A stretch of DNA of 64,000 bases. Origin: Bacteriovorax sp. MedPE-SWde. Its GTDB lineage: Bacteria; Bdellovibrionota; Bacteriovoracia; Bacteriovoracales; Bacteriovoracaceae. The translations under genes and the position numbers were made by a program. The notes beneath the pieces were generated by a model that made no database searches, was not told the DNA's origin, and saw only the letters and a program-made list of their open reading frames with translations. This document shows positions 1 to 10,443 of the stretch, one piece after another. Location of the stretch: positions 327,923-391,922 of the forward strand of contig MPCU01000005.1 in the NCBI GenBank assembly GCA_001874305.1. The letters are read 5' to 3'. Numbering within the stretch: position 1 is the first letter of the stretch; each line of letters starts with the position of its first letter.

Positions 1-687
1 TAATCTTACTGAAGAGTAGAACTTAAGAGCGTTACCACCAGTAGTAGTCTCTGGGTTTCCAAACATAACACCAATTTTCATACGAAGTTGGTTAATAAAG
101 ATTACTGTTGTATTTGATCTATTGATTGAGCCAGTTAATTTTCTAAGTGCTTGTGACATTAGTCTTGCTTGTAGACCCATGTGAGAATCACCCATGTCAC
201 CTTCAAGCTCAGCTCTTGGAGTAAGGGCAGCAACAGAGTCAACGATTAGAAGGTCTACAGCACCAGATCTAACTAGCATATCTGTAATTTCTAAAGCTTG
301 TTCACCACTGTCTGGTTGTGAAATTAATGTGTTTGGAATATCTACACCTAAGTTTGATGCGTATCCTGTATCTAGTGCGTGTTCTGCATCGATGAATGCA
401 ACAGTACCGCCAGCTTTTTGACATTCTGCTGCGATGTGAAGAGTTAAAGTTGTTTTACCAGATGACTCTGGTCCATAGATTTCTATGATTCTTCCTTGAG
501 GTACACCACCCACACCAAGAGCAAGGTCTAGTCCAAGACAGCTCGTTGAGATTGATGGAATCTTGTCAGATGTTTTTTCACCATCAAGCTTCATGATTGC
601 ACCTTTACCAAATTGCTTTTCAATTGTTGAAAGGGCTAGGTCTAATGCTTTTGCTTTGTTCTTAGATTCTGTAGTGCTTGTTGTCAT
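1..687 (-). CDS. recA: RecA recombinase, partial (C-terminus lies beyond window start)
   Basis: Reverse-strand translation from ATG at 687: [34 protein letters not shown]...[13 protein letters not shown] (Walker A)...[10 protein letters not shown]; open to window edge. Not listed as a minus ORF in the track. Confidence 0.95.
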   Translation of the reverse strand, partial: MTTSTTESKNKAKALDLALSTIEKQFGKGAIMKLDGEKTSDKIPSISTSCLGLDLALGVGGVPQGRIIEIYGPESSGKTTLTLHIAAECQKAGGTVAFIDAEHALDTGYASNLGVDIPNTLISQPDSGEQALEITDMLVRSGAVDLLIVDSVAALTPRAELEGDMGDSHMGLQARLMSQALRKLTGSINRSNTTVIFINQLRMKIGVMFGNPETTTGGNALKFYSSVRL

Positions 688-774
688 AGGAAGTTCCCCT
701 TAATTTCTGTTGTAACTATAATTGTTAGCATTTCTAATATTCATATACCAATGCAAAATCGGGCAGACTTTTTA

Positions 775-792
775 ATTCCAACCCGTTGGAAT
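775..792. promoter_or_regulatory. Perfect dyad ATTCCAAC-CC-GTTGGAAT upstream of recA (possible operator)
   Basis: 8-bp inverted repeat with 2-nt spacer, about 88 bp upstream of recA ATG. Confidence 0.45.
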
Positions 793-865
793 AATGAAGC
801 GTAAAGTCATACGAGATCATTAATTGATTTGGTAATTAATATTTTTAGCGTAAGTTATGCGTAAG

Positions 866-1357
866 TCAAGAGAAATTTTCTAACAGTTTAAATGTAAGAA
901 GATAGAAGCCTCCGGCCAGTAATCCAGCAATAACGTCGTCAAATAACGTCCCAAAGGCTGTTTCCATCTTATCAAAGTAGCTAACAGGCCATGGTTTAAG
1001 AATATCAAAGACTCTAAACCATGCGAAGCTGACTAAGAAATGCGTAAGTTCGTTACTTTGTAAAAAAAGTACGGCAATCCACATCCCAACGACTTCATCT
1101 ATTACAATCCACTTTGGATCATGCACACCAAGTCTCTTTTCGACCCTTTTTATAATAAAGACACTTATGACTGACAGTGTCACTAAAAAAGGAATGAATA
1201 AGAAAAATGGAGGATTCATTTGACCTAGAAAATAAAGGGGAAGTAGAATAGCTAAGCTTCCCATAGTTCCTGGAGCATAAGGCGATAAGCCTGAACCTAG
1301 GAAAGTAAGAAAGAATATTTCAGGGTCTTTTATTGAGATCTTTTTATCTTTTGTCAT
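866..1357 (-). CDS. pgpA: Phosphatidylglycerophosphatase A family
   Basis: GSGLSPYAPGTMGSLAILLP, DPKWIVIDEVVGMW, FDILKPWPVSYFD motifs typical of PgpA. Confidence 0.85.
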   Translation of the reverse strand: MTKDKKISIKDPEIFFLTFLGSGLSPYAPGTMGSLAILLPLYFLGQMNPPFFLFIPFLVTLSVISVFIIKRVEKRLGVHDPKWIVIDEVVGMWIAVLFLQSNELTHFLVSFAWFRVFDILKPWPVSYFDKMETAFGTLFDDVIAGLLAGGFYLLTFKLLENFS

Positions 1358-1401
1358 TTGGGAACTTTAACTTAACCGAACAGAATTAAAAAGAAATAAC
1401 C

Positions 1402-2649
1402 ATGTCGAGACCAGAATATTTAAAGAACTATACATTTGATTGGGAATTATTTGATGTCGTTGTAGGTGGAAAATCTGCACTTGATACGAAGTTTCTAATT
1501 TCACAAATTTATAACCAAGATCAGGTGACTGCTTTTTTACGTGGTTACGGATTAGATCCAAATGATCCAATCAGTAGAGCGGAGCTTTTTGGTAATTTTC
1601 AAGAAGCAATGCAGTTTATAAAAAGATACTTCCTTAAAGAGGGGAGTGCAGACGGTCTTGATTTAACTATACCAAGTCGTCTCTATACAATTGTAGACGT
1701 AAGAGATTTATTTCTTATGGCCGCAGGTAGTTCTGAGTACGAACAAGAAGAAAAAATTTGGGCCGAAATTATTTTAAAGATAATGCATACAATTTTGCAT
1801 GTTGATAAAGATCTTCGTTCAAATTACTTCAGTGTTATTCAGACTCAAATCTTTGATAGATACTACAGGTATCTTCATCGTGATGCTGAGAATAATTTAT
1901 TCTTAAAGTTTGAAGACAACTTAATTCCTCTTGTAGACTTTGAGACGAAGTCTAAGAAGACAAGAGATAGTGTTATCATTAAGTTACTTCACAAAGCTGA
2001 GAATGTTGCGGAAGAGCTCTTTGATAGAGTAGGTATCAGAATTGTTACAAAGACAAAGTTTGATTGCCTAAGAGTTGTTAAATTTCTAATAGAACAAAAT
2101 ATCGTTGTTCCTCATAATATTAAACCAAGTCGTTCTGTGAATACGATTATTGATCTCGGAAAATTTCGTCAAAAATATAAGAACGTATTAAAGATGTCTT
2201 TGCGTAATGATCTCTCTGAAGATCGCTTTCTGGCCGCAATTAATAGAGAGCTTACAGAGTGTGGTTTTGAAACCGAAGGACCATCTGATAGGAATGACCA
2301 TACTAATAGTCGCTATAGATCAATTCAATTCACCAGCAGACAACTGATTAGATATAAGAACCCTTTCCTAAAAGAATTTATGGATATTAGGAAGTCTGCT
2401 AAGGAAGAAAGTGAAAGTGAACTTGCTAGTAAAATTCTAGCACTAGATTCTTCATTGATTGCTAGAGATATTAGATTCTTCTATCCATATGAAATCCAAG
2501 TCGTTGATGAAGAGTCTCATCTCGAAAATACTCAAGGGGAAGCCTCTCACCAAGAGTATAAAAGAGCTCAGAAGAACTCAGCGATGAACAGAGTCTTTGG
2601 GGAATTGTTAGCTTGTAAAGAATCAAACGAGTCGTCTGACAAAGCTTAA
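1402..2649 (+). CDS. Hypothetical protein (TIGR04552-like length/context not verified)
   Basis: Long ORF of 415 aa; no family recognised by eye. Confidence 0.7.
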   Translation: MSRPEYLKNYTFDWELFDVVVGGKSALDTKFLISQIYNQDQVTAFLRGYGLDPNDPISRAELFGNFQEAMQFIKRYFLKEGSADGLDLTIPSRLYTIVDVRDLFLMAAGSSEYEQEEKIWAEIILKIMHTILHVDKDLRSNYFSVIQTQIFDRYYRYLHRDAENNLFLKFEDNLIPLVDFETKSKKTRDSVIIKLLHKAENVAEELFDRVGIRIVTKTKFDCLRVVKFLIEQNIVVPHNIKPSRSVNTIIDLGKFRQKYKNVLKMSLRNDLSEDRFLAAINRELTECGFETEGPSDRNDHTNSRYRSIQFTSRQLIRYKNPFLKEFMDIRKSAKEESESELASKILALDSSLIARDIRFFYPYEIQVVDEESHLENTQGEASHQEYKRAQKNSAMNRVFGELLACKESNESSDKA

Positions 2650-3519
2650 GCTTCTTTCATTTATTGATTCAGGAAAGTCCACTTGTGGAACATGACTTCC
2701 ATCCTTCACTATATATAGGGTTGAGTGTTTAAGATACTTCTTTAAAATTCTTTGGAGATAGTTTGGAATAATCTTATCTTTATCTCCACCAATGATTAAA
2801 GAAGGAGTATCGATATTTTCAAGGTCATTTATAATTGTATGATTCTTCATTTCAGTGAGTAAGTGAAAAAAAATGTCAGAAGGTAGTTCACCAATTTTCT
2901 TCATGTAGTATTCTACAAATGAACTCTTTGTTTTACTGGTATTAAAACCGCCCTTCCATACAAAGAATCGTGCGACTGGATTCTTGTGAGAATTCTTCCA
3001 GATATAATCGTAAAGATCTCCGAGATGTTCTTGTACTTGGTGAAGTAAAGGTTCAGAAATATCCATGATATTAGAATCAAACATTACATCTTGAGGTGGG
3101 AAGACCGTTCCTGAAATAAGTATCATTCCCTTTAACTTACTAGGGTACATTCTTGAAAACTCGAGAGTGACATTTACACCCATACTATGTCCGAACATAA
3201 TTGTCTTAGTGATATTTAAACTTTCCAAAAGAGAGTTGATATCATTAGAAATATTAGTGAAAGTACAACTTTTAACACCACTCGTGGAGACAGATTCGTA
3301 ATGGCATCTGTAGTCGTGGATGAGAACTTTGAACCCTTGTTCATGAAAGTAATCAATTTGTAACATGAAATGTTCGACGTTACAGACAAGTCCGTAATTA
3401 AAAACTAAAACGGTATCAGTATTTTTAACATCCTCAGGTGAGAAATTTATTTTATAATGTATTTTTGTATTCTCATCAGAATTAAAATAATGTGCCTTAC
3501 TCTTCCAAAACATTTGCAT
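2623..3519 (-). CDS. Alpha/beta hydrolase
   Basis: GHSMGVN nucleophile elbow, catalytic-type GGDKDKIIP and DGSHVPQ; start trimmed to internal Met (ORF track start 3582 overlaps upstream gene). Confidence 0.8.
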   Translation of the reverse strand: MQMFWKSKAHYFNSDENTKIHYKINFSPEDVKNTDTVLVFNYGLVCNVEHFMLQIDYFHEQGFKVLIHDYRCHYESVSTSGVKSCTFTNISNDINSLLESLNITKTIMFGHSMGVNVTLEFSRMYPSKLKGMILISGTVFPPQDVMFDSNIMDISEPLLHQVQEHLGDLYDYIWKNSHKNPVARFFVWKGGFNTSKTKSSFVEYYMKKIGELPSDIFFHLLTEMKNHTIINDLENIDTPSLIIGGDKDKIIPNYLQRILKKYLKHSTLYIVKDGSHVPQVDFPESINERSLSFVRRLV

Positions 3520-3931
3520 CCTTACTTGCCTGGTAAATAAACTCTTCTTCCAGACTCGATATGAGTTTCGCAAGCTCGACATCTGTTATTTCTAGATTTT
3601 CAAGGTGCTTATAATATTCATTTGAATCAAGCAGAGACTCATCAGAGTATTGAATAATCTTAAACTTACTTGCACCAATAGTGATTGTATCGTTAGTTTT
3701 AATTACTATTGTTCCTGAGACTTTCTTATCATTTAGTAGAAAAGAATATTGTGACTCTATAATAAGACCTCTTTTAGAGATTCTTAAAAGAGCATGTTCT
3801 CTTTGAATACTTTGATCATTAAAAACAATATTGTTTTTTAAGCTCCTTCCAATCGTAATATGATGGAAAAAGAGCTCAATAACTCCAAGGCTTAATAAAT
3901 CAGGAGAATCTATAACTTCTAACTTAATCAT
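3497..3931 (-). CDS. FHA domain protein
   Basis: ITIGRSLKNNIVFNDQSIQREHALL...INDTITIGASKFKI-type FHA pattern. Confidence 0.75.
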   Translation of the reverse strand: MIKLEVIDSPDLLSLGVIELFFHHITIGRSLKNNIVFNDQSIQREHALLRISKRGLIIESQYSFLLNDKKVSGTIVIKTNDTITIGASKFKIIQYSDESLLDSNEYYKHLENLEITDVELAKLISSLEEEFIYQASKDANVLEE

Positions 3932-3956
3932 GAATTTATTTTAGGTTAGTTTTAAC

Positions 3957-6047
3957 TTAAATTGTAGTGAGAATCTTTTCATCATCTACGATATTGTTGT
4001 AGTAGGGGGTAAGGCTTTCAAGCAGTGGTAAATCTTTAATTACTTTATAGAGAATTTCCTGATGAATTAAGACATTTGATATTCTCTTTTGAGTCATGAC
4101 CCCTGATTGCTCAGCTCCAAATAGGTCACCTTCTCCTCTAATTTTAAGGTCTTCTTCGGCGATTTTGAATCCGTCACTATTTTTCTCAATTACTTGAAGT
4201 CTATGCATTGTCTCTGGCTGTAAAACTCTGTCTGTTACGAGGAAGCAAAATCCCGGCTTGTCACCCCTTCCCACACGTCCTCTCATTTGATGAAGAGAGC
4301 TTAGCCCAAATCTTTCTGGATTTAAAATACCCATAATAGTTGAGTTTATAACATTGATACCAACTTCAATAACAGATGTTGCAACAAGAATATCAATTTT
4401 GTGTTCAGTAAAATCCTTAAAGGTCTGGCTTTTTTCATGGGCCTTCATCTGTCCATGCAAAGGAGAAACTCTATAGTTCGGGAAGAAGTGACGAAACCTT
4501 TTTAGTGTAAGCTCAAGGTCTATCATATTTTGGTCAGGAGTTTCAGTTATGGCCGGGACTATTATATAGGCCTGTTCTCCCATTTCAATTCTAGCTTTTA
4601 TAAAGCCTAAGAACTTATCAAAATTCTCTGGAGTTACAATTCGCGTCTTGGCGCCTTTTCTTCCTTTAGGCATTGATTTAATAATCGAAATATCAAGATC
4701 ACCGTATTGTGTAAGACTGAGAGATCTGGGTATTGGAGTCGCAGACATTATAAGACAGTGAGAACCTATACCTTTTCTTACAAGTTTTAACCTTTGCTCA
4801 ACACCGAATTTATGTTGTTCATCAATAATTGATAAACCGAGATCATTAAAAATAACACTATCTTGGAAAAGTGAATGAGTACCGATTATAAGGTCTACTC
4901 TTCCTTCTTCTAGGTCTTCTAAGAGAGACTTTTTTTCACTACTACTTGTACTACCAAGTAAGAGTCTTATTCTAATATCACTAGGTAGAATCTCTGCGAT
5001 GCTCTCAAAGTGTTGAAGAGCTAGAGATTCTGTCGGACACATTAATGCCACTTGTTTGTTCTTCTTAATTGTTAGAAAACTTGCAATTACTGCAACGGTT
5101 GTTTTTCCACAACCAACGTCACCTTGAACTAGTCTCATCATGGGAGATCCAGTTTTAAAGTCAGTTACTATATCAGAAAGGGTAGTCTTTTGATCTTCCG
5201 TTAGTTCGTAAGGATAAAGTGAGAATGAATCCTTTAACTCGGAGTCATTTATAGTAATTGAGAGACCCTCAATGGACTTTCTGGTCTGTTTTCTATAATT
5301 AACTTTAACCTGATCATTGAAAAATTCTTCATATATTAGACGATCCATTGCTCGATTAAATTCATCTTCGCTCCACTTAGATGACTCAACCTTTCCATGT
5401 AAATAGCGAAAAGACTCTGCTCGAGAGAGTAGCTTGTTCTTGCTAATTAGTTCTACAGGGAGGTTTTCTTGGATACTATCCCAAAAATCATTAGGGATTC
5501 TATCTATAACTTTCTTGAAGTGGTTTGTGCTTACAGTTGCCACTGTTGGATATTGAATCTTTAGTCCCGATTCTCCATTGAATAGCTCCGGTGAATTAAA
5601 GTCTGGATTTGCAATTTGCTTTGTCCCGTTAAATTCACTGACAACTCCAAGAAACTCTATTTCATCAAGAGACTCAATTTTACTTCTTACTGAGCCATAA
5701 CAATTAAATAATTTAAGAGTTAGTAGCTGTGAAGAGAGCTTATCTTGTACATTAACAGATAGATTAAAGAGAGATGCCCTGCCTTTTCCACTTGCTCTAA
5801 AGTTGGGTTTGGTTTGGACGGATATAACTTTTCCAATACCACGAAAGTAACTGCCAATATTTGAAAACTTAAATGAATTTACTTCGGGGAGACGTACAAT
5901 CTTTTTAGGGAGGACCCATAACAGGTCCTCGATTGTATTAATATTGGCACTATTGAGTTTTTCTACAGTCTTAGAACTTTTCTTGTAGAGATCGTTAATT
6001 GAACTTGTAAGCAGTAGCTTATTTGTACTCAAACGATTCAACCTCAT
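3957..6047 (-). CDS. recG: ATP-dependent DNA helicase RecG
   Basis: LVQGDVGCGKTTVA, DEQHKFGVEQR, SATPIPRSL, QMRGRVGRGDKPGFC motifs. Confidence 0.95.
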   Translation of the reverse strand: MRLNRLSTNKLLLTSSINDLYKKSSKTVEKLNSANINTIEDLLWVLPKKIVRLPEVNSFKFSNIGSYFRGIGKVISVQTKPNFRASGKGRASLFNLSVNVQDKLSSQLLTLKLFNCYGSVRSKIESLDEIEFLGVVSEFNGTKQIANPDFNSPELFNGESGLKIQYPTVATVSTNHFKKVIDRIPNDFWDSIQENLPVELISKNKLLSRAESFRYLHGKVESSKWSEDEFNRAMDRLIYEEFFNDQVKVNYRKQTRKSIEGLSITINDSELKDSFSLYPYELTEDQKTTLSDIVTDFKTGSPMMRLVQGDVGCGKTTVAVIASFLTIKKNKQVALMCPTESLALQHFESIAEILPSDIRIRLLLGSTSSSEKKSLLEDLEEGRVDLIIGTHSLFQDSVIFNDLGLSIIDEQHKFGVEQRLKLVRKGIGSHCLIMSATPIPRSLSLTQYGDLDISIIKSMPKGRKGAKTRIVTPENFDKFLGFIKARIEMGEQAYIIVPAITETPDQNMIDLELTLKRFRHFFPNYRVSPLHGQMKAHEKSQTFKDFTEHKIDILVATSVIEVGINVINSTIMGILNPERFGLSSLHQMRGRVGRGDKPGFCFLVTDRVLQPETMHRLQVIEKNSDGFKIAEEDLKIRGEGDLFGAEQSGVMTQKRISNVLIHQEILYKVIKDLPLLESLTPYYNNIVDDEKILTTI

Positions 6048-6492
6048 ATTCTATATCGCCCTTAGGAGCTCTAACTATAACAGCGTCACCTTCTTCTTTT
6101 CCAATAAGAGATTTTCCAAGAGGACTATTGTAAGAAACTTTTCCTATTTTCATATCAGATTCAGATTCTCCAACAATTTGGTATGTATGTGATTCATCTG
6201 TATCTACATTTAGAATTGTTACAGTTGCTCCAAAAACTATTTTATCAGAAGTAACTGTTGAAGGATCAATTACATTTGATGTTGCAACGATACCTTGAAG
6301 TTGACTGACTCTACCTTCTACTTGAGACTGTTTCTCTTTAGCTGCATGATACTCAGCATTTTCTTTTAAGTCACCTAGCTCTCTAGCTTCACCAATTGTT
6401 ACTCTTAGCTCTTCTCTTACTACTTTAATAAGGTGATCAAGCTCAGTTAGAACCTTATCGTAACCTTCTTTTGTAATTGGATTATCATTCAT
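6019..6492 (-). CDS. greA: Transcription elongation factor GreA
   Basis: EARELGDLKENAEYHAAKEKQ and SPLGKSLIGKEEGD. Confidence 0.95.
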   Translation of the reverse strand: MNDNPITKEGYDKVLTELDHLIKVVREELRVTIGEARELGDLKENAEYHAAKEKQSQVEGRVSQLQGIVATSNVIDPSTVTSDKIVFGATVTILNVDTDESHTYQIVGESESDMKIGKVSYNSPLGKSLIGKEEGDAVIVRAPKGDIEYEVESFEYK

Positions 6493-6503
6493 AATTTATT
6501 CCT

Positions 6504-6803
6504 TTAAAATTTAAATAATGCATTAGCTGCATTTACGAGATCATCCTTGTCTGTACCATTATTTCCACTACCTTTGAGTATGAAATAATCACAGAAATTA
6601 GACTTCTCTTTTTCGACGATTCTGTCTGCACTACTTTCTCTGCATTCATTATATGCGCTTTGGTCATAGAACTTACACATTTTACAACAGTGAAGACTTG
6701 CATAGCAATATGGACATTCTTCGTTGCGAAGTATTTTTTGCTCCGCGGTAAGGTCGAGATCCTTATGGCAACTATGGCATTGAATTTTTGTCGAAAGGTC
6801 CAC
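6504..6803 (-). CDS. Hypothetical cysteine-rich (zinc-ribbon-like) protein
   Basis: CHSCHKD...CPYCYASLHCCKMCKFYD cysteine pairs. Confidence 0.65.
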   Translation of the reverse strand: MDLSTKIQCHSCHKDLDLTAEQKILRNEECPYCYASLHCCKMCKFYDQSAYNECRESSADRIVEKEKSNFCDYFILKGSGNNGTDKDDLVNAANALFKF

Positions 6804-7310
6804 TTAAAAACTCCACTGCTTCCCTAAGTATGCCCCGGGTTGAACTTGACCATTACTGTCGGTCTTGAGGAAAATCTTAGGAAAATTTCTTTTATTGTAT
6901 TCTTCAATCGCTTTATTTAAGTACTGTTCATTAGCACTTTCGATAGTCTTTGTAATGAGAAAGTTAATGAGAAGTGTTGAAGCACCTGCTATTAGGAGTC
7001 CTTTTCTATTTTTGTCACTTGAATTAACAATAAAAGCACTAAGGACAAGCCCTGTTCCAATAGATCCTATTACGGCCGGTCGCCACTTGTTCTCTGATGT
7101 CGATTGATATTGCTTAAGATACTTATATGCCTTTTCATCTTTTTCTAGATGAAACTTTAGTCCCTCTCCCTTTCTCGTTGAGCTTGGATCGACAAGAACT
7201 TCCTGCTGATTAATTATAGCAATTCGACTACATGCTTCATAACTGTGAGCTGTAAGTGAAAGTAGGGTAAGGAAAGCGATAAACATTGTTTTCATAACTA
7301 TTTCTACCAT
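6804..7310 (-). CDS. Hypothetical secreted/membrane protein
   Basis: N-terminal signal-like segment and two hydrophobic stretches. Confidence 0.6.
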   Translation of the reverse strand: MVEIVMKTMFIAFLTLLSLTAHSYEACSRIAIINQQEVLVDPSSTRKGEGLKFHLEKDEKAYKYLKQYQSTSENKWRPAVIGSIGTGLVLSAFIVNSSDKNRKGLLIAGASTLLINFLITKTIESANEQYLNKAIEEYNKRNFPKIFLKTDSNGQVQPGAYLGKQWSF

Positions 7311-7376
7311 TATTGGCTGTGTTTTTCAAAATAGATGTTCGTGATAGAATTAATAGATAATTAACGGTGGAAATTT

Positions 7377-9098
7377 ATGGGCTTAATAAGTACTGGTTTT
7401 AAAATAACTAAAACGATTAGAAATATCGGTCGATTACGTGAGATAGCAACTGTCTTCGCAAAACATGGTTTTGATGAAGTTATTTCTCAAGGTGTTCTTG
7501 CTAAAATCCCTGGATTTGTTTTACCAAAATCTACAAAGAATAAAATAAAAGATGAATTAGAAAAGAAAGAAGAAAGTTCTTGGGGGGGAATATTAGGGTA
7601 TCGCCTCAGGCTTTGTTTTGAAGAGCTAGGTCCAGCCTTCGTAAAGTTCGGTCAGTTGTTATCTTCTCGAGAAGATATCTTTGATGAAGATTTCATCACT
7701 CAGATGCAAATGCTCAGGGATAAAGTTAGTCCGCTTCCTTTTTCGGACGTAAAGGACTCTGTTGAAGAGTCTTTAGGTCATAAGGTAGAGGACTTATTTG
7801 AATTTGTTACAGATAAACCAATTGGAACCGCTTCTATTGGCCTTGTTTATGCGGCAAAGCTAAAAACGGGTGAATCTGTAGTATTAAAAGTAAAAAGGCC
7901 TGGAATAGAAAAGTTAATTGAAACAGATCTCTCGATTTTATTATTTATGGCAACTCAGTCTGAGAGAGCTGGTGATGAAGTTAAGTACTTGGGTCCTTCA
8001 AAAGTTATTGAAGACTTCGCAGTCTCTCTGCAAAATGAGCTAAATTTTAATATTGAAGCTCTAAACTGTGAAAGACTGCAAAAAATAATAGAAAAGTATG
8101 ATGAGGAAGAGCTCTTCTATCTGCCCAAGATCTATAAAGAGCATACCTCAGATGACCTTCTTGTGATGGAATTGATTGATGGGATTCCTTTTAGTGACAA
8201 GAACAGAATTAATGAAAAAATAGATGAACTAGAAGATAAGTTAAATAAGAGTGTTCATATTTTTTTAAAGACATTCTTAAATGAAGGTTTTTTCCACGCT
8301 GACTTACATGGTGGAAATTTCTTTTATACTAAAGATGAGAAAATTGCTCTTATTGACTTTGGTCTAGTAGGGAGTTTGAGTAGATCAGGTCGTCAAAATT
8401 TCTTAGCAATAATATATTCATTACTTACTTACAATTTTGAAAGCTTAGTTTATGAGTTTCTAGATGTAGCAGAATATGAAGGAGTCCCTGATGTTGATAA
8501 GCTTATCTCAGATATCAAATACTCTTTAGGTCCATATATTGGCCTAACAGTTCAGCAGACGAACTTTACGGTTGTTTTCAGATCAATTGTGAGAACACTT
8601 CGTGAACATCAAATACTCTTACCAAGAGAGTGGTTTATTGTATTTAGAGCAATGATGACTCTTGATGGAGTAGGTAAGTCACTTGGAATGGATTTTGATC
8701 TCTTTAAAATCCTCGAAAAAGACGTACATGGCTTAATTAAAGAAAATTTTAAAAAAGAAGCATTTGTTGAAGATGCATTATGGGTTGGAAGGGATATTCT
8801 ATCTTCTTCTCGTATGATGCCTAGACACCTAAGGTGGTTCTTTAAAGAATGGTCAAAGAATAACTATGCCTTTGAAGTTAAACACCAAGGACATGAAACA
8901 GCCTTTGAAAAGCTCTCTTCAGCTGTATACTTCTTAGGTATATGTATGATTGCTAGTGTACTCTTCTTTGCTGGCTTAAATATGGTTGATCCTGTAATTC
9001 TACAAAGTGGATACTTTAGACAGGTTCCAATCGTAACCTATATCCTTTGGTTTATGTCGTTCACTCTTGTTATGTTTGGGCTAAGAAAAAGAATTTAG
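7377..9098 (+). CDS. ABC1/UbiB-family atypical kinase
   Basis: LGPAFVKFGQLLSSREDIF, KPIGTASIGLVYAAKLKTGESVVLKVKRPGI, FFHADLHGGNFF, LIDFGLVG. Confidence 0.92.
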   Translation: MGLISTGFKITKTIRNIGRLREIATVFAKHGFDEVISQGVLAKIPGFVLPKSTKNKIKDELEKKEESSWGGILGYRLRLCFEELGPAFVKFGQLLSSREDIFDEDFITQMQMLRDKVSPLPFSDVKDSVEESLGHKVEDLFEFVTDKPIGTASIGLVYAAKLKTGESVVLKVKRPGIEKLIETDLSILLFMATQSERAGDEVKYLGPSKVIEDFAVSLQNELNFNIEALNCERLQKIIEKYDEEELFYLPKIYKEHTSDDLLVMELIDGIPFSDKNRINEKIDELEDKLNKSVHIFLKTFLNEGFFHADLHGGNFFYTKDEKIALIDFGLVGSLSRSGRQNFLAIIYSLLTYNFESLVYEFLDVAEYEGVPDVDKLISDIKYSLGPYIGLTVQQTNFTVVFRSIVRTLREHQILLPREWFIVFRAMMTLDGVGKSLGMDFDLFKILEKDVHGLIKENFKKEAFVEDALWVGRDILSSSRMMPRHLRWFFKEWSKNNYAFEVKHQGHETAFEKLSSAVYFLGICMIASVLFFAGLNMVDPVILQSGYFRQVPIVTYILWFMSFTLVMFGLRKRI

Positions 9099-9108
9099 CC
9101 CTATTGTC

Positions 9109-10137
9109 CTAGATACTATCGAGTCCTGGTATAAAGAACCAATTTCCGTAAGGAGCAAATTCTTGTGCCGGGGTCGGACCAAATATAAATGCTAAGAATT
9201 CATCAGTAGATAGAGTGAAGTTTTCATCTTTAAAACTAAAGAAAATTTTCGATGACTCAATATCATTAATGATGAGGTCATTAGAAAAAATTCCACTAAT
9301 AAATTTTTTGAAAAGCTCTAGGTTTCCAATTTTAAGTATGCCTATATAAAGAGACTGTACTGATGTCATATAGGAAAGGTGCTTTTCTGGTAGCCAAACT
9401 TTATATTCACTAAACTTTTTAAGCATGTCTTGGTCATTGAAGAATGAACATTCATGTATGACACCTGTGAGATCAAACCCTTTGTTTATAAAGAAGTAAT
9501 TAGTAATTTCATTACCATTTCTTTCTATATATATATCCGTAGTTTTAATATTGCTTAGTGTATCCCAGTTTCGTGGAGATCTCTTTGGAGTAATATAGTC
9601 ATTATGGTTATGCTTATATAGCTTATGAAGATTTTTAATATCTGACTCAGATAAATCTTTTAACTTATACTTTTTAAATCCAATAGTATTAAAGTAGTCT
9701 TCATTTTCTTCTTTAGCTCCTAGTTGAATAACGGAGCCAAATTCATAGAATTCGTACTTTCTGTATAGTGCTGCCTTATCACTCCATAAAATGAAGAAGG
9801 AGCACTTCTTTGAATACCTTTGGAGAACATAATTAAATAATTCTTTAAAGTGGCCCTTGCCTCTATGCTCTTGTGAAACAGCAACTCCACCAATGAGAGC
9901 AACTAAGGTAGTGGTTTCACCCTTATAAAACTCTCTGAGGTTAATGCCAATATGAGCAACGACAGTATCGCCATCAATAAGAATGTGATTATGCTTATGA
10001 TTAGATGGATCTAGTAAGCTGTAGAAGTCATTTTCAAACGAATGACCTGGGGGATAGTTAAATGATGCCTCTATTAAAGAGAGAGTCTCATTATAGAGTT
10101 CAGGTTTTTCAGCAAGGGTCGTTTGTATAATGGCCAT
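9109..10137 (-). CDS. GNAT-family N-acetyltransferase
   Basis: ALIGGVAVSQEHRGKGHFKELFNYVLQ acetyl-CoA binding motif. Confidence 0.8.
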   Translation of the reverse strand: MAIIQTTLAEKPELYNETLSLIEASFNYPPGHSFENDFYSLLDPSNHKHNHILIDGDTVVAHIGINLREFYKGETTTLVALIGGVAVSQEHRGKGHFKELFNYVLQRYSKKCSFFILWSDKAALYRKYEFYEFGSVIQLGAKEENEDYFNTIGFKKYKLKDLSESDIKNLHKLYKHNHNDYITPKRSPRNWDTLSNIKTTDIYIERNGNEITNYFFINKGFDLTGVIHECSFFNDQDMLKKFSEYKVWLPEKHLSYMTSVQSLYIGILKIGNLELFKKFISGIFSNDLIINDIESSKIFFSFKDENFTLSTDEFLAFIFGPTPAQEFAPYGNWFFIPGLDSI

Positions 10138-10329
10138 TTTCCTATCTTTATTAGTTAGTAGTTGGGTTAAATAATTACTTTAACTATTTTTTAAAAATGT
10201 TTAATTATTTTACACTTTTTTTCTAATGACTATAAAAGTCAACTCAGAACGCAGTATTCTTACTTTAATATCAATAGGTTATGGCACACTAGGCAAAATA
10301 CTCCTGTCTAAAGATTGTGCGATTTTTTA

Positions 10330-10356
10330 TAAAGTTTCCAGAATCTGGGGCGATAA
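10330..10356 (+). promoter_or_regulatory. Sigma-28 (FliA-type) promoter of first flagellin gene
   Basis: TAAAGTTT-N11-GGCGATAA versus consensus TAAAGTTT-N11-GCCGATAA. Confidence 0.85.
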
Positions 10357-10371
10357 GACCTATGTAACTGC

Positions 10372-10390
10372 TACTGGAAGGTGTCCAGTA
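10372..10390 (+). promoter_or_regulatory. 5' UTR hairpin of flagellin mRNA
   Basis: TACTGGA-aggtg-TCCAGTA perfect 7-bp stem just downstream of predicted start site. Confidence 0.5.
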
Positions 10391-10443
10391 AAAGTTGTGC
10401 GATAGGAAGGAATCTTGTCGTAACCCGAATCTAGGAGGATGTA

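Noticed and set aside
10279-10330. GGCACACTAGGCAAAATACTCC... resembling part of a c-di-GMP-I (GEMM) riboswitch or a sigma-54 box
   Set aside because: Lacks the conserved GACGCAAAGCC core and receptor helix; GG-to-GC spacing is 8 instead of 10
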